Notes: generated from the sequence alone by a model not told the origin. DNA of 64,000 nucleotides from Entomospira nematocerorum (GCF_028748105.1 NZ_CP118168.1:620001-684000), one strand, 5' to 3'. Counted from the first letter of the stretch, positions 32,738 through 42,297 are shown. A program made the numbers and translations.

Positions 32738-33835
32738 TTAATTGGTATGTTGTTGAATTTGAAGATTTTTTTTACTAGTTCCCATGAGAGCTGCTAGTCC
32801 ACGAGTACTCTCGAATTTATTGAGTGTGATTTTAATGAGAACAGTAGCCGGAACACTTAAAAACATGCCAGGAATACCCCATATTGCGCCCCATACTGCA
32901 AGGCTGATGAGGACAAGTGATGGACTGAGATCAAGAGATTTACCCTGCATACGTGGATCAAGAATATTTCCAAAGATAACTTGAATAACAGGCATACCAA
33001 TGAGAATTGTTAGGAGTGGTAATGGGGCATTATAAAACTGTAAGATCGCAGCTAACATACTACCTATAACAACAACAGCTGAACCAACAACAGGAATATA
33101 GTTGAGAAGAAAACCTAGTAACCCCCACATAATAGCGAAGTTAAGACCAACGAGTGAGCTCAAGGCAAATATGGCAATACCAGTCATAGCACTTACAAGC
33201 GTTTTAACATAAAGGTATCGACCGATTTGTGCAGATATTTCTTCGCCTAAGGAGGCAAAGGTGTGTGCAGATTTTGAACCCATAACTGTTAGAACAACAT
33301 GGGAAAAGTCATTAATTTCTAGAAGGAAAAAGACAGTGAAGAGTGTTATCATAAATACTGAAGAGAAGAAATTCACACCAGAATTCGTAAAATTAACAAT
33401 AGTGCTAGAGAGCTCACTAATAAAGCGATTGAGAAGCGTTGAAATAGAGAACATTTCACGAAATACAATAGGATCAATGTTAAGTGATGCTAGGAGATTG
33501 GAATCAATTACATCGTTGAGAATTGTCGTTGCGCGTGGCGTGATTTGAGCAAAGTAGCGAAAGAAATCCATTAAGCTTGTCACAATCAGTGCTAGGAGAA
33601 TAGCAATGAATATGAGAGAAACTGCAACACCAATAATAATTGCTAATACCCTAGGAATTTTAATCGCAACCATACGCTTGACGATTGGTTCTAGAAAGGC
33701 TGCAAAAAGAAGTGCAACAATAATAGGCATAAACACTGCAGAAAGAATGTTTAACGTGTAGGCAATAGCCAATACGGTAATAATGATGAGAGAGACAGAG
33801 ACAGATTTTGGCATTGGTGAAGTACTTGAAGACAT
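32738..33835 (-). CDS. AI-2E family transporter (YdiK/PerM type)
   Basis: This 365-residue inner-membrane protein has about eight hydrophobic helices. The family text is visible in IIVALLFAAFLEPIVKRM near the N-terminus and in the C-terminal GLLGFLLNYIPVVGSAVVVIGSMLAAI and GNILDPRMQGKSLDLSPSLVLISLAVWGAIWGIPGMFLSVP. Members export varied small substrates; the name does not imply autoinducer-2 here. It is followed by a HAD phosphatase gene and preceded by a lipoprotein gene. Confidence 0.9.
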   Translation of the reverse strand: MSSSTSPMPKSVSVSLIIITVLAIAYTLNILSAVFMPIIVALLFAAFLEPIVKRMVAIKIPRVLAIIIGVAVSLIFIAILLALIVTSLMDFFRYFAQITPRATTILNDVIDSNLLASLNIDPIVFREMFSISTLLNRFISELSSTIVNFTNSGVNFFSSVFMITLFTVFFLLEINDFSHVVLTVMGSKSAHTFASLGEEISAQIGRYLYVKTLVSAMTGIAIFALSSLVGLNFAIMWGLLGFLLNYIPVVGSAVVVIGSMLAAILQFYNAPLPLLTILIGMPVIQVIFGNILDPRMQGKSLDLSPSLVLISLAVWGAIWGIPGMFLSVPATVLIKITLNKFESTRGLAALMGTSKKNLQIQQHTN

Positions 33836-33851
33836 AATTTATTCCTTTTTA

Positions 33852-34388
33852 CTAAATATTTGTAATATTAAAATTTTCCATATCACTTTTTGAATGGTTT
33901 AATGGCATGGCTATTATATTAGAGAATTCCAGACATTTATAAGGATGATTCGTATAGAAAATAGATTTTTCTTTGGTGTGTGTTCTTACGTTATGTTTAG
34001 TGAGCGATAGCTGTATAGATGCTGCCGTGTCTACTATGCGAGCCGATAGAGAAGAGTGATAAGATGAATTTACCTTATCAGAAGAATGTCGCTCAGGAGT
34101 ATGTGATGCAAATTTACTAATATTTATATATAAAAATTTTCTATCTATAAAGATTAATAAGGGACTGTACGGATGATTGAATAAATACAGCCTATCACGT
34201 TGTTGCGATACGTGATGAGCTGTATTAAACCCTATTAGTAGGTAGTTATCTCGATTATGATAATTCATATTATGAACTTTAGAATGCATATTATGAGACT
34301 GGTACAATGGAGATTCGTTTTTACAAGCACCTATCAGTATCATGGAGGTGAGTACTGATAGCGGTAATGACCAGTATGGTTTGTGCAT
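33852..34388 (-). CDS. Histidine-rich lipoprotein of unknown function
   Basis: This 178-residue protein begins with a signal peptide ending in the lipobox LIGAC, with Cys22 as the likely lipidated residue. The mature chain of about 157 residues contains roughly 14 histidines spread along its length (SHNMHSKVHNMNYHNRD, AHHVSQQ, SHTPERHSS), many Asn and Ser, and only one further Cys. I know no such family. It could bind metal ions or simply be a surface protein; nothing else supports either. It has its own good promoter and an AAAGGAG site, which argues that it is a real gene. Confidence 0.6.
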   Translation of the reverse strand: MHKPYWSLPLSVLTSMILIGACKNESPLYQSHNMHSKVHNMNYHNRDNYLLIGFNTAHHVSQQRDRLYLFNHPYSPLLIFIDRKFLYINISKFASHTPERHSSDKVNSSYHSSLSARIVDTAASIQLSLTKHNVRTHTKEKSIFYTNHPYKCLEFSNIIAMPLNHSKSDMENFNITNI

Positions 34389-34423
34389 CTTCTGCTCCTT
34401 TTAAGACGTAAGCACCTATGCAT

Positions 34424-34453
34424 ATTATAATACTACAGAAAGGATAAAGGCAA
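34424..34453 (-). promoter_or_regulatory. Promoter of the His-rich lipoprotein gene
   Basis: On the minus strand TTGCCT (34448-34453), 18 bases, TATAAT (34424-34429), about 36 bases before the ATG, with AAAGGAG in between. Confidence 0.7.
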
Positions 34454-34457
34454 GTTC

Positions 34458-36056
34458 TTAATATTCCTTTAAAAGATCTTGCAGTTTATCTTCGCCAAGG
34501 ATAAAGAGAAAATTGAGTAACCTTGGCCCCTTATTTTGTCCGAGCAAGACATTGTAAATAGTGGTAAACATGGTTGATGTTTCGATTTCTAGATTTTTTG
34601 CAATATCATAGAGTTTGATACCAAAATTCTCTTCATCGTCCTGTTTGAGCGCTGGGATAATAGCTTTAAGTTGATGAATGATATTCTCCTCTATCATGGA
34701 TAGTTTTAAAGGAGGTTGATTGAGTCGAAGAGAGAACTTAAATTCATCTGGAGCACATGTTTGTATCCAGTTCCAAGCACATTGAGCTCTGATGTGAGCC
34801 TTCTCCTTTTGACTCTCTTTGAGATCCGGAAAGTGAGCGAGAGTTTTTTCTATATTACCTTCATGTATTTGGAGTAGTGTTGTAAGATGGCGAAAGGGAA
34901 TTTGATATGGCATCGTTGGATCAATGGTCTGCAGCTGACTTAGCTCGTAAATACGAGCCTCTTTCGCCCATTTTTTAAATTTCTTATCATCTATGCTGGC
35001 TGGTTTGTGTTCATAGTAGTTACGCTCACAGCGATCATAATCTTCATATATTTTTATGACATCAAGATCAAAGCTGATAGCAAATGCAGCATTAGTTCTT
35101 GTTCCAGCAAATAGATAACGAACGATTTCTGGCTGATAAATTTGTAGACAATCACTGAGATCAATAACCTCTCCACCAGAGGAAGAAATTTTACCAGTTC
35201 CACCTTTAATACTGACAAATTCATACATAAATGTGGTTGGGGCTGGCCAATTATAGACTTCTTGAGATGTTAAGCGAGCAGTATCAAAGCTTCCACCTTC
35301 ACTATGATGATCTTTGCCCGCAGGCTCAAAATCGACTTGCTCATATGCCCATCGCATTGGCCAGTCAACACGCCAAGGGAGCTTTACCGCTGAGGAATTT
35401 CTCATATCTGTAGAGACGTGATGACCACAATGCTCACAGCGATACTGCAGTGTATAATCATCATCATAAGACTCAATAATCGTTTCATCACGATGACATG
35501 CTTCACAAAAAACGCTAATAGGATACCATGCTTCATCAAGAGGAGTAGTACGATGCTGATTGAGATGAGCACGAATTAATTCTCTTGCTTGCAATGCTTG
35601 CTTCATTCCCTCTACATAGACATGATTACGATATCTTTCAGATTGATAGATATAAGTTGGATGAATGCCGACGGTTGGTAGAAGTTGTTCAACATAACTC
35701 TCATTGGCACGTGCATAGCTTTCATATTTTCCATAGACATCAGGAACAGCATCGATAGGATGGCGTAAATACTGAGCTAAAAGTTCTTGCTTTGGCATAT
35801 TTTTAGGAACTTTACGAAAAACATCATAGTTATCCCAACTATAGATAAAACGTGCATCATATTGATTATCTCTGAGGGCACGATAGACTAGTTCCGTACT
35901 AATGATTTCTCTAAAGTTACCAATATGAACAACCCCACTAGGGGTTACTCCCGAGGCACAGGTATAGAGTGGTTTTTCTCCTCGTTCACGAACTACACGA
36001 TCAGCCCATATATCTGCCCAATGACCAGCTATATTACGTTCTTCTTTTGTCATCAT
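34458..36056 (-). CDS. lysS: Lysyl-tRNA synthetase, class I
   Basis: This 532-residue enzyme charges tRNA-Lys using the class I (archaeal-type, LysK) fold, which spirochaetes use in place of the common class II LysRS. The HIGH-type motif is GVVHIGNFREI (near residue 42) and the KMSKS-type motif is GTGKISSSGG (near residue 285). A zinc-ribbon-like part with CEACHRDE and YRCEHCGHH lies between (about residues 183-213). The C-terminal helical domain ends with a normal length for the family. Two ATGs are adjacent (36056 and 36053) and cannot be separated, as no ribosome site is evident. Confidence 0.95.
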   Translation of the reverse strand: MMTKEERNIAGHWADIWADRVVRERGEKPLYTCASGVTPSGVVHIGNFREIISTELVYRALRDNQYDARFIYSWDNYDVFRKVPKNMPKQELLAQYLRHPIDAVPDVYGKYESYARANESYVEQLLPTVGIHPTYIYQSERYRNHVYVEGMKQALQARELIRAHLNQHRTTPLDEAWYPISVFCEACHRDETIIESYDDDYTLQYRCEHCGHHVSTDMRNSSAVKLPWRVDWPMRWAYEQVDFEPAGKDHHSEGGSFDTARLTSQEVYNWPAPTTFMYEFVSIKGGTGKISSSGGEVIDLSDCLQIYQPEIVRYLFAGTRTNAAFAISFDLDVIKIYEDYDRCERNYYEHKPASIDDKKFKKWAKEARIYELSQLQTIDPTMPYQIPFRHLTTLLQIHEGNIEKTLAHFPDLKESQKEKAHIRAQCAWNWIQTCAPDEFKFSLRLNQPPLKLSMIEENIIHQLKAIIPALKQDDEENFGIKLYDIAKNLEIETSTMFTTIYNVLLGQNKGPRLLNFLFILGEDKLQDLLKEY

Positions 36057-36170
36057 AGCTATGATTTTAGCGAAAATAAGGATATTCTGTCAAGAGCCTA
36101 TTAGGAAGTATTTTATGGAAAAATCCTGCAAAGGTATAGCTTTCTTTTAGTACGAGTCGATAAGAGATGC

Positions 36171-39101
36171 ATGCATTGGATACGATCGGTAGTGATAGCA
36201 TTAGGGGCGATGGTATTATGGGTTCATCCTTTGTTCGCAGATGATGAAATAGAAGAGACTGTTGTATCTGCTATTGATGAGACGGTGGAGGTGAGTGAGG
36301 GAAGCGAAGAGCAGGAGAGGGTCATTGTTATTGAGGGGGCACATGAATTTTATTTTGGAAAAATGGGGGATTTACAGGAAAATTTTTTAGAATTGCGAGG
36401 TGGTGTCGTTGTTTCTATAGAGGAAAATGGAGTAAAACATCGGATTCGTGCTGATTTATTACGCTTTGATCGTGATGCAAACCTTATTTTTGCTACAGGT
36501 AATGTAGAGTATGAAGTTGTCACGTCTGGGCAGACGCAGCGATTTGCTGTTGCTAATTTACTATTTGAGAGTACTAACTTATCGGGATTATTAGTGGGTA
36601 TATACTCCACCCAGAGTGATCAAGGATTTTCTCTCTTTGGCGATGTTCCCTTTTTTTATCAGGCGGATCATGTTGTAAAGCACGCCACAGGAACTGTGAC
36701 AATTCATAAAATTTGGGTTGCAACTTCACAGATGAAAGATCCCTTTTGGCGTCTAGAAGCTGATATGGTTTGGACGTTAAGTGATGATAGTTGGGTTGTA
36801 CGGCATCCTCTTCTATATATAGGAAGAGTTCCTGTATTTTATTTTCCATTTTATTACCATGGTGATAACATTTTCTTTTTTAATCCAGTTTTCGGATACT
36901 CTAGTTTATATGGTTTCACAGTGAATACCACAACACATGTATGGGGGAAACCATCTAACGCAGCACAACTAGGTATGTTTAACTTTAATTTCTCCTCCAA
37001 CGCTAATAAAAGTGACAATCAGGGTAATAACCGACTTGCCTTAATGTTGGATTACTATGGAAGAACAGGCGTTATGTTGGGGATTTGGGGTGGTTTTAAT
37101 TGGGCGGATATTGATTATAAGTTAGGATTTGCTTTTACACGAGCCCTTTTTAGTGATGGGACTGTAGTTGATAGTCAAGGAAATATTCATAGAGAGAGTG
37201 GATATTTTTTTGGCAGGAAGGTACCGTTCCGCTACGGATTAATGGCGAGTGGATCTTGGGAGGATCTTTCTTTTGGTATTCGTCTTTTTAGTGATCCTCG
37301 GTTTAAGAGTGATTTCTTCACGCATCGACGTGTTGGTGCAGATTGGTTTGGGTTTATTACACTGCAGTCGGCTCCTTGGCAATTGGTACCAACGGAGACC
37401 GAAACATCTTATATACGATATAATCGTCGTTTTTATATAGGGCTTGCTGGATTAGAGACAGTTACAGTCCATTATGCTAATAGTGAGTTATTATTAGAGC
37501 CAAAGTACAATCAAGAGAGAGTCTCATCGTATGCCTCATCGAGTTATTTTTATGCATTACGGGATATAAATGCTATTAACATGTCCGTAAGCGTTCAGGC
37601 AAAGCCAGTATTTGGTGCTGCGTTTAATACTCAGGCAAGCTTAGCAGAACAGTGGAGTTGGTGGCAACCTGGGTTATACTATGAGGCTCGAGTAGAGGAG
37701 CGTTTATCTGCTATGCGCTATGGTACGCGTTCGTCGATTCCCTCTGAAGATTGGAGCGGGCCATTGGAGTGGAAAAACTTAATTTCCAGTCGTGCGGAGG
37801 CCGGTGGAACTTTTAACTGGGCTAATCGGCTTGATGTTCGCATCGGTTTAACCAGTCAAACGGTACATAATCACATTCTAGCGCCATCTGAGCTCACTGT
37901 AGCACAGGAGACAATGATAGAAAGACAAAACCTTGTACGCTTTGGCGGATTGTGGCAAGTTGCATTTTCACCATTTAAAGAAGAGTTGTATTGGCGTAAT
38001 AGCTATATTCGCTATCAGGCTCAGGTTGATTTTTTTGAGAATGCTTATGATGTCAATTTAAAAAAGCGAACAAGTCAGTGGAAATGGAATTTTCGATTGC
38101 ACAGGTTGCAGGCTCAGCTTCGATATGATACTGGTTTGTATTGGGCATATACCTCTGTAAGTGGTTCGGAGTCAGTGGATACTCTTACTCATGAGCGAGT
38201 TATCGTTGGTGAGGTTAAGGCTGGTGTAGGTGTTGACTGGTATGATTGGCGTACAGAGACGTATCTCTACACCAATCGATTAAGTCGACGGAGTGCCATC
38301 AAGTATGGTTGGGGTATATCAACCCAGTATGAGCCGTGGTCTTTTTTAGGCATTTACGGCGATCTGCGCATCGATCTAAAGACAAAGCTTGACTATGCAG
38401 AGACGAGTATTCGATTGTGGGGATTACGTGCGGGCTTCATTTGGCAGGAACGTGAAAAGATTACATGGAGTAAAGAGAACTACTTTTGGCAAACTGAGAT
38501 GAATAGTAAGGGAGAGAAAGTACTAGCATTTCAGACGTCTTATTTTTATGTAAGATTAGATCAACCCATTTTATGGAAAAATGACTACACGTGGATCAAG
38601 GATAATTTTGAGTATTGGGATTTGTCTATAGTTGGTGATTTGCGTTTAGATATGGTAAGGTATACGGACTCTAAATTAGAATTTGGATTTCGGTGGGATT
38701 GGCGGATAAAAGAACAATTACGATTAAGGGTAACTACGACATCTTACCATGAGTCTATACATACGTATATTCCATTTATGCGTGAAAAACTAGGGATTAC
38801 AGGAGAATTTTCATTTTGGCGCGACTTGTGGCAATCTTTTAACTTTGCAAATACCGAGATGAGAAGAGCCTCTCCTTTTAAAATAGGACGAGTACGCGTT
38901 GAGCTAGAATGGCAACTTCCTGACTGGGTACTAGGTATTTCCTATCAGGGAAACCCTTCTCAAAACTATAATATACAAGGCATGGCCCAGTCCTCATGGC
39001 GACAAAAATTTGAGTTATGGGTTAAGTGGCGACCTATTCCTGCATTAGCTGCGGGCGTTCAACTTGATGAAGAGGGGATCTGGTCTAATAAAGTTCCGTA
39101 A
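36171..39101 (+). CDS. lptD: LptD/OstA-like outer-membrane assembly protein
   Basis: The protein has 976 residues. A signal peptide ends near LFA-DD (residue 23). An OstA/LptA-like beta-jellyroll follows (about residues 45-190; LELRGGVVVSIEENGVKHRIRADLLRFDRDANLIFATGNVEY), then WVVRHPLLYIGRVPVFYFPFYYH, the usual LptD junction. After that comes a barrel of over 700 residues rich in Trp, Tyr and alternating polarity. LptD inserts lipopolysaccharide into the outer leaflet. Many Spirochaetales lack LPS but keep such a gene, so the lipid handled here is unknown. I see no cysteine in the whole chain, so the disulphide switch of E. coli LptD cannot operate. Confidence 0.85.
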   Translation: MHWIRSVVIALGAMVLWVHPLFADDEIEETVVSAIDETVEVSEGSEEQERVIVIEGAHEFYFGKMGDLQENFLELRGGVVVSIEENGVKHRIRADLLRFDRDANLIFATGNVEYEVVTSGQTQRFAVANLLFESTNLSGLLVGIYSTQSDQGFSLFGDVPFFYQADHVVKHATGTVTIHKIWVATSQMKDPFWRLEADMVWTLSDDSWVVRHPLLYIGRVPVFYFPFYYHGDNIFFFNPVFGYSSLYGFTVNTTTHVWGKPSNAAQLGMFNFNFSSNANKSDNQGNNRLALMLDYYGRTGVMLGIWGGFNWADIDYKLGFAFTRALFSDGTVVDSQGNIHRESGYFFGRKVPFRYGLMASGSWEDLSFGIRLFSDPRFKSDFFTHRRVGADWFGFITLQSAPWQLVPTETETSYIRYNRRFYIGLAGLETVTVHYANSELLLEPKYNQERVSSYASSSYFYALRDINAINMSVSVQAKPVFGAAFNTQASLAEQWSWWQPGLYYEARVEERLSAMRYGTRSSIPSEDWSGPLEWKNLISSRAEAGGTFNWANRLDVRIGLTSQTVHNHILAPSELTVAQETMIERQNLVRFGGLWQVAFSPFKEELYWRNSYIRYQAQVDFFENAYDVNLKKRTSQWKWNFRLHRLQAQLRYDTGLYWAYTSVSGSESVDTLTHERVIVGEVKAGVGVDWYDWRTETYLYTNRLSRRSAIKYGWGISTQYEPWSFLGIYGDLRIDLKTKLDYAETSIRLWGLRAGFIWQEREKITWSKENYFWQTEMNSKGEKVLAFQTSYFYVRLDQPILWKNDYTWIKDNFEYWDLSIVGDLRLDMVRYTDSKLEFGFRWDWRIKEQLRLRVTTTSYHESIHTYIPFMREKLGITGEFSFWRDLWQSFNFANTEMRRASPFKIGRVRVELEWQLPDWVLGISYQGNPSQNYNIQGMAQSSWRQKFELWVKWRPIPALAAGVQLDEEGIWSNKVP

Positions 39102-39105
39102 AACT

Positions 39106-39134
39106 TTGACAAAGTCAACATATCACGATATAAT
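39106..39134 (+). promoter_or_regulatory. Exact-consensus sigma-70 promoter of sdaA
   Basis: TTGACA (39106-39111), exactly 17 bases, TATAAT (39129-39134): all twelve consensus bases. It starts five bases after the lptD stop codon and is the strongest promoter I see in the window. Confidence 0.9.
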
Positions 39135-39208
39135 GAAAAATTTAAAGAAGACATTTCAGAAAATTTGAGCCATGAATCATGGTAATAAAACAAGGAAGAG
39201 AGACTGTT

Positions 39209-40420
39209 ATGGAGTCGTTACGTGTGTTGTATAAGATTGGTCCAGGACCATCCTCTAGCCATACTATTGGCCCGATGCGTGCTGCAATGCAATTTTTAGA
39301 ACATTATCCCATGGCTACAACGTATCAAGTAGAGTTGTGGGGATCTTTAGCTGCTACCGGGAAGGGACATCTTACAGACTATATTATTAAAAAAGTATTT
39401 AGTGATGCTGGAAAAGAGATTAATATTGTCTTTAAGGCAGAATTTGTGCATGCTTTCCATCCTAATGGGTTACTGTTTACGGCTTATCTTGATGGTAAAG
39501 AGATTGGGCGTGAACAGATTTTCTCTATAGGAGGGGGTAATCTTGCTCATGAGGGGGAGACGCAGCTCACAGAGACCTCAACATATAATTATGAAAATTT
39601 TAAAGAAATTTACAATGATGCTAAAGAGAAAAACTTAGAGCTATGGCAAGTGGCTGTAGATACAGAGGGTGAAGAGATCCTTGAATTTTTAAAGAATGAT
39701 GTATGGGGTGTTATGAAGCGTGCAGTTGAGAGTGGTCTCTCTACGGAAGATATTCTTCCAGGATCGTTACAGTTACATCGACGAGCTAGAAAATTTTTCG
39801 CCCAAAGTCAGACAAAAGACGGTGAGGCTAAGGAGTTGGCTGAGTTATTTGCCTACGCTCTTGCTGTTAGTGAGGAAAATGCCGCAGGTTCCTTTATTAT
39901 TACTGCACCAACATGTGGAGCTGCAGGACTTATGCCTGGATTATTCTATTTTTTACAGAAAAAATTTAATTTTTCTGATGAGCAAATGGCAAAGGCCTTG
40001 GCTGTCGGTGGTATGTTTGGGATTGTTATCAAAAAGAATGCTTCGGTTAGCGGTGCAGAGGCTGGATGTCAAGCGGAGATTGGTTCTGCTGCCTCTATGG
40101 CAGCAGCAGGAACGGCCTATTTATTAGGAGCAACTATAGAAGAGCAGGAGTATGCTGCAGAGATTGCTATGGAGCATCATCTTGGGTTGACTTGTGATCC
40201 GGTAGATGGATTAGTTCAAATTCCTTGTATAGAGCGTAATGCTGTTGGATCGCGACGAGCTTATGATGCAGCTCATTATGCAATGTTGTCAGAGGATGGG
40301 CATCGTGTCTCCTTTGATACAGTTGTTGCAACTATGTGGGAAACCGGATTAAATTTACGACCTGAGTATCGTGAAACCTCTCAAGGTGGTCTAGCTAAAG
40401 CTTTTTTAAAGGGTTCATAG
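39209..40420 (+). CDS. sdaA: L-serine dehydratase (single chain, iron-sulfur)
   Basis: This enzyme deaminates L-serine to pyruvate and ammonia with a 4Fe-4S cluster. The 403-residue single chain joins the beta domain (SLRVLYKIGPGPSSSHTIGPMRAA at the start) to the alpha domain, with TAPTCGAAG, SGAEAGCQAEIGSAASMAA and GLTCDPVDGLVQIPCIERNA supplying the cluster cysteines. I choose the ATG at 39209, because homologues begin just before SLxxLYKIGPGPSSSH and AAGGAAG lies upstream; an in-frame ATG at 39179 has no ribosome site. It sits alone between an exact-consensus promoter and a long hairpin terminator, so it is probably strongly expressed and monocistronic. Serine may be a main carbon source. 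Confidence 0.93.
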   Translation: MESLRVLYKIGPGPSSSHTIGPMRAAMQFLEHYPMATTYQVELWGSLAATGKGHLTDYIIKKVFSDAGKEINIVFKAEFVHAFHPNGLLFTAYLDGKEIGREQIFSIGGGNLAHEGETQLTETSTYNYENFKEIYNDAKEKNLELWQVAVDTEGEEILEFLKNDVWGVMKRAVESGLSTEDILPGSLQLHRRARKFFAQSQTKDGEAKELAELFAYALAVSEENAAGSFIITAPTCGAAGLMPGLFYFLQKKFNFSDEQMAKALAVGGMFGIVIKKNASVSGAEAGCQAEIGSAASMAAAGTAYLLGATIEEQEYAAEIAMEHHLGLTCDPVDGLVQIPCIERNAVGSRRAYDAAHYAMLSEDGHRVSFDTVVATMWETGLNLRPEYRETSQGGLAKAFLKGS

Positions 40421-40448
40421 TACTGCTAGGGATGGAAGAGTACTAGTC

Positions 40449-40516
40449 AAAAGTAACTTTTTATGCTAAAAGTAAAGATGTCACTATCTTTAAAAAAGGC
40501 ATAAAGAGTTATTTTT
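40449..40516 (+). terminator. Two-level hairpin terminator after sdaA
   Basis: An 18-base arm (40449-40466) pairs with 40499-40516, with two G-U wobbles and no mismatch. Inside it is a second perfect 7-bp hairpin, TAAAGAT/ATCTTTA (40473-40479 with 40486-40492). The 3' arm ends ATTTTT followed by CTAT. The left arm also begins with A residues, so it may act in both directions. Confidence 0.7.
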
Positions 40517-40606
40517 CTATACAGATAATGACAGAAAAAAGATGGCTTGATATAGCTTTTCTATCAAAACAAGGTATCTTTTATGAAAAGGTACAGGGAG
40601 TTGAGT

Positions 40607-42250
40607 ATGGATCTTGATGATATTATGCGAGATTTTGATGAATTCGGAGAAGAAGTTCCAGTAGCAGACAAAAAAGCGGTGCCAGCATACAGCGAAATGA
40701 GTCAGACAAAGGAAATTCCCGAAGCACTCAAGATAGAGTTACGCAAGCGTTCTTTTAATGAAATTACAGAATTTACACGAGCAGAGGCTCCTTTATTTGA
40801 TGATCCCCTTTATTATAAAACCGTTTTAAAGGATGAGGGTGCTATTGCAGTTCGATTGCATGAAACGTTAACAAAAATGTTTAAGAGTACAGACTCTTCA
40901 GAGAAAGTGGAGTTAAAAAATCGTATAATTCCTATCTATTGGGAGTTGCATAAGCAATTAATGATTAAGTGCTTGGACGAAAATGTGGTAGAACCAAAGA
41001 AGCTTGCCGTACGGTATGGGGCTGTTTTACCTAATTTATTAGGTAAAGACCATCGGAGTGTTTTGAGTCAGATTATCTGGGAAAATCAAACGGGTGAAGC
41101 TGTATGGTATTGTGATGAATGGGTACAGATGGTTGCCGAAGGTAAGGTTAATAGACTCGCGACTGACGAAGAAGTTTCTAGCAAGAAAGGTGATATTAAT
41201 TCTGAAATAGCTAAGACTCGTAGTATTTTGGATAAGTTACGTGGCACTAAAGATGCTATGGCTGGATTTATGCAGAATTTAGAACGAGAACGATCAGAAA
41301 TATTAGAAAATTTCCAAGCGCAGAGCAGTAAAATTAGTGAGCTTCATATTTCCCATAGGATAGATAACGTCCACCTTCCTTTTGATGAAGAGCAAAAACA
41401 AGCTATGTCGCAAATTATTTCCGTAATCAAGAGTATGAGCACTATTGCGAAAAATATAGAAATCAACTATAACAAGTATTTAGAGATCTTAGGTGATATC
41501 GATAAGTTTGAGAGTGAGTTAGAGCGACTGACAGATGGTTCTCCTGTTATTGATAATAGCATTGCGGAACTTGAGGCTGGGCAGATTGCTGTGCTAGCTA
41601 AGATGTGTGTTGGACGCAGAGGGAATCATTATCCTATTTTAGCAAGTCAGTTTTTTTTAGCAAAAATTGCTACAATTGCAACACGTGAGAATATCATCCA
41701 GATGATGCGCGAGGTTGAAAATATTGATGTAGGTATTTTTCGTCGTGAATTTAGACGACAAATTAATCGTATTCCACCTCATGTTATTATTGTTCCTTGC
41801 TATGGAAATACAGGTGTATGCTGGGAACCCTATGAGCGAAATAATAAGGCAACTAGTCGAGGCCGTATTGCTGTTCCTATGTTCCCGACGGACTTACGCA
41901 TGGCCGTAGTAACAGCTCTTGGAGATTTACGTTGGCAGCAGGCTAAAGAGATGGCCGCACATTATTGGATGGAGGAGGGTCTTACAGGTTCGTTTTTTCA
42001 ATGGTTTTCCGCTCAAAAAATGCGTGGTGATGTACGTTTAACCTTTATTGAAAATTATGTTCTGTGGATCACCAAAGAGAGTGAGGGAATGCAGAAGCTG
42101 GATCGAGAGGTACGTGGAATTTTTTGGCGTAATATGTCATTTAGTCTGGAGCGTCGTGAAAATCTGAAGGATCGTGGATTTGTATATAACCAACTCTATG
42201 TCAATGACCAAAATCGACCTGGAGCGTTTGATCCTGCTTATCCTGATTAA
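40607..42250 (+). CDS. Large cytoplasmic protein of unknown function
   Basis: The 547-residue protein has no signal peptide or membrane helix, and I cannot place it in a named family; it resembles uncharacterised proteins of treponemes. The N-terminus is acidic (MDLDDIMRDFDEFGEEVP). A coiled-coil stretch spans about residues 195-315 (DINSEIAKTRSILDKLRGTKDAMAGFMQNLERERSEIL). The C-terminal 200 residues look like a compact domain with PHVIIVPCYGNTGVCWEPYERNNKATSRGRIAVPMFP and an Arg/Trp-rich tail. The ATG at 40607 is preferred because GGGAG precedes it by 6 bases; an in-frame ATG lies at 40583. It follows the sdaA terminator by 90 bases, so it has its own transcript or readthrough. Confidence 0.7.
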   Translation: MDLDDIMRDFDEFGEEVPVADKKAVPAYSEMSQTKEIPEALKIELRKRSFNEITEFTRAEAPLFDDPLYYKTVLKDEGAIAVRLHETLTKMFKSTDSSEKVELKNRIIPIYWELHKQLMIKCLDENVVEPKKLAVRYGAVLPNLLGKDHRSVLSQIIWENQTGEAVWYCDEWVQMVAEGKVNRLATDEEVSSKKGDINSEIAKTRSILDKLRGTKDAMAGFMQNLERERSEILENFQAQSSKISELHISHRIDNVHLPFDEEQKQAMSQIISVIKSMSTIAKNIEINYNKYLEILGDIDKFESELERLTDGSPVIDNSIAELEAGQIAVLAKMCVGRRGNHYPILASQFFLAKIATIATRENIIQMMREVENIDVGIFRREFRRQINRIPPHVIIVPCYGNTGVCWEPYERNNKATSRGRIAVPMFPTDLRMAVVTALGDLRWQQAKEMAAHYWMEEGLTGSFFQWFSAQKMRGDVRLTFIENYVLWITKESEGMQKLDREVRGIFWRNMSFSLERRENLKDRGFVYNQLYVNDQNRPGAFDPAYPD

Positions 42251-42297
42251 AAAATATCCGACCTTATAGTTCGTAGAAAGAAAAGGATGATTGTAAA

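Noticed and set aside
36156..36163. Sigma-28 promoter ahead of lptD (GTCGATAA)
   Set aside because: It ends 8 bases before the ATG and has no suitable -35 at N11; likely chance.
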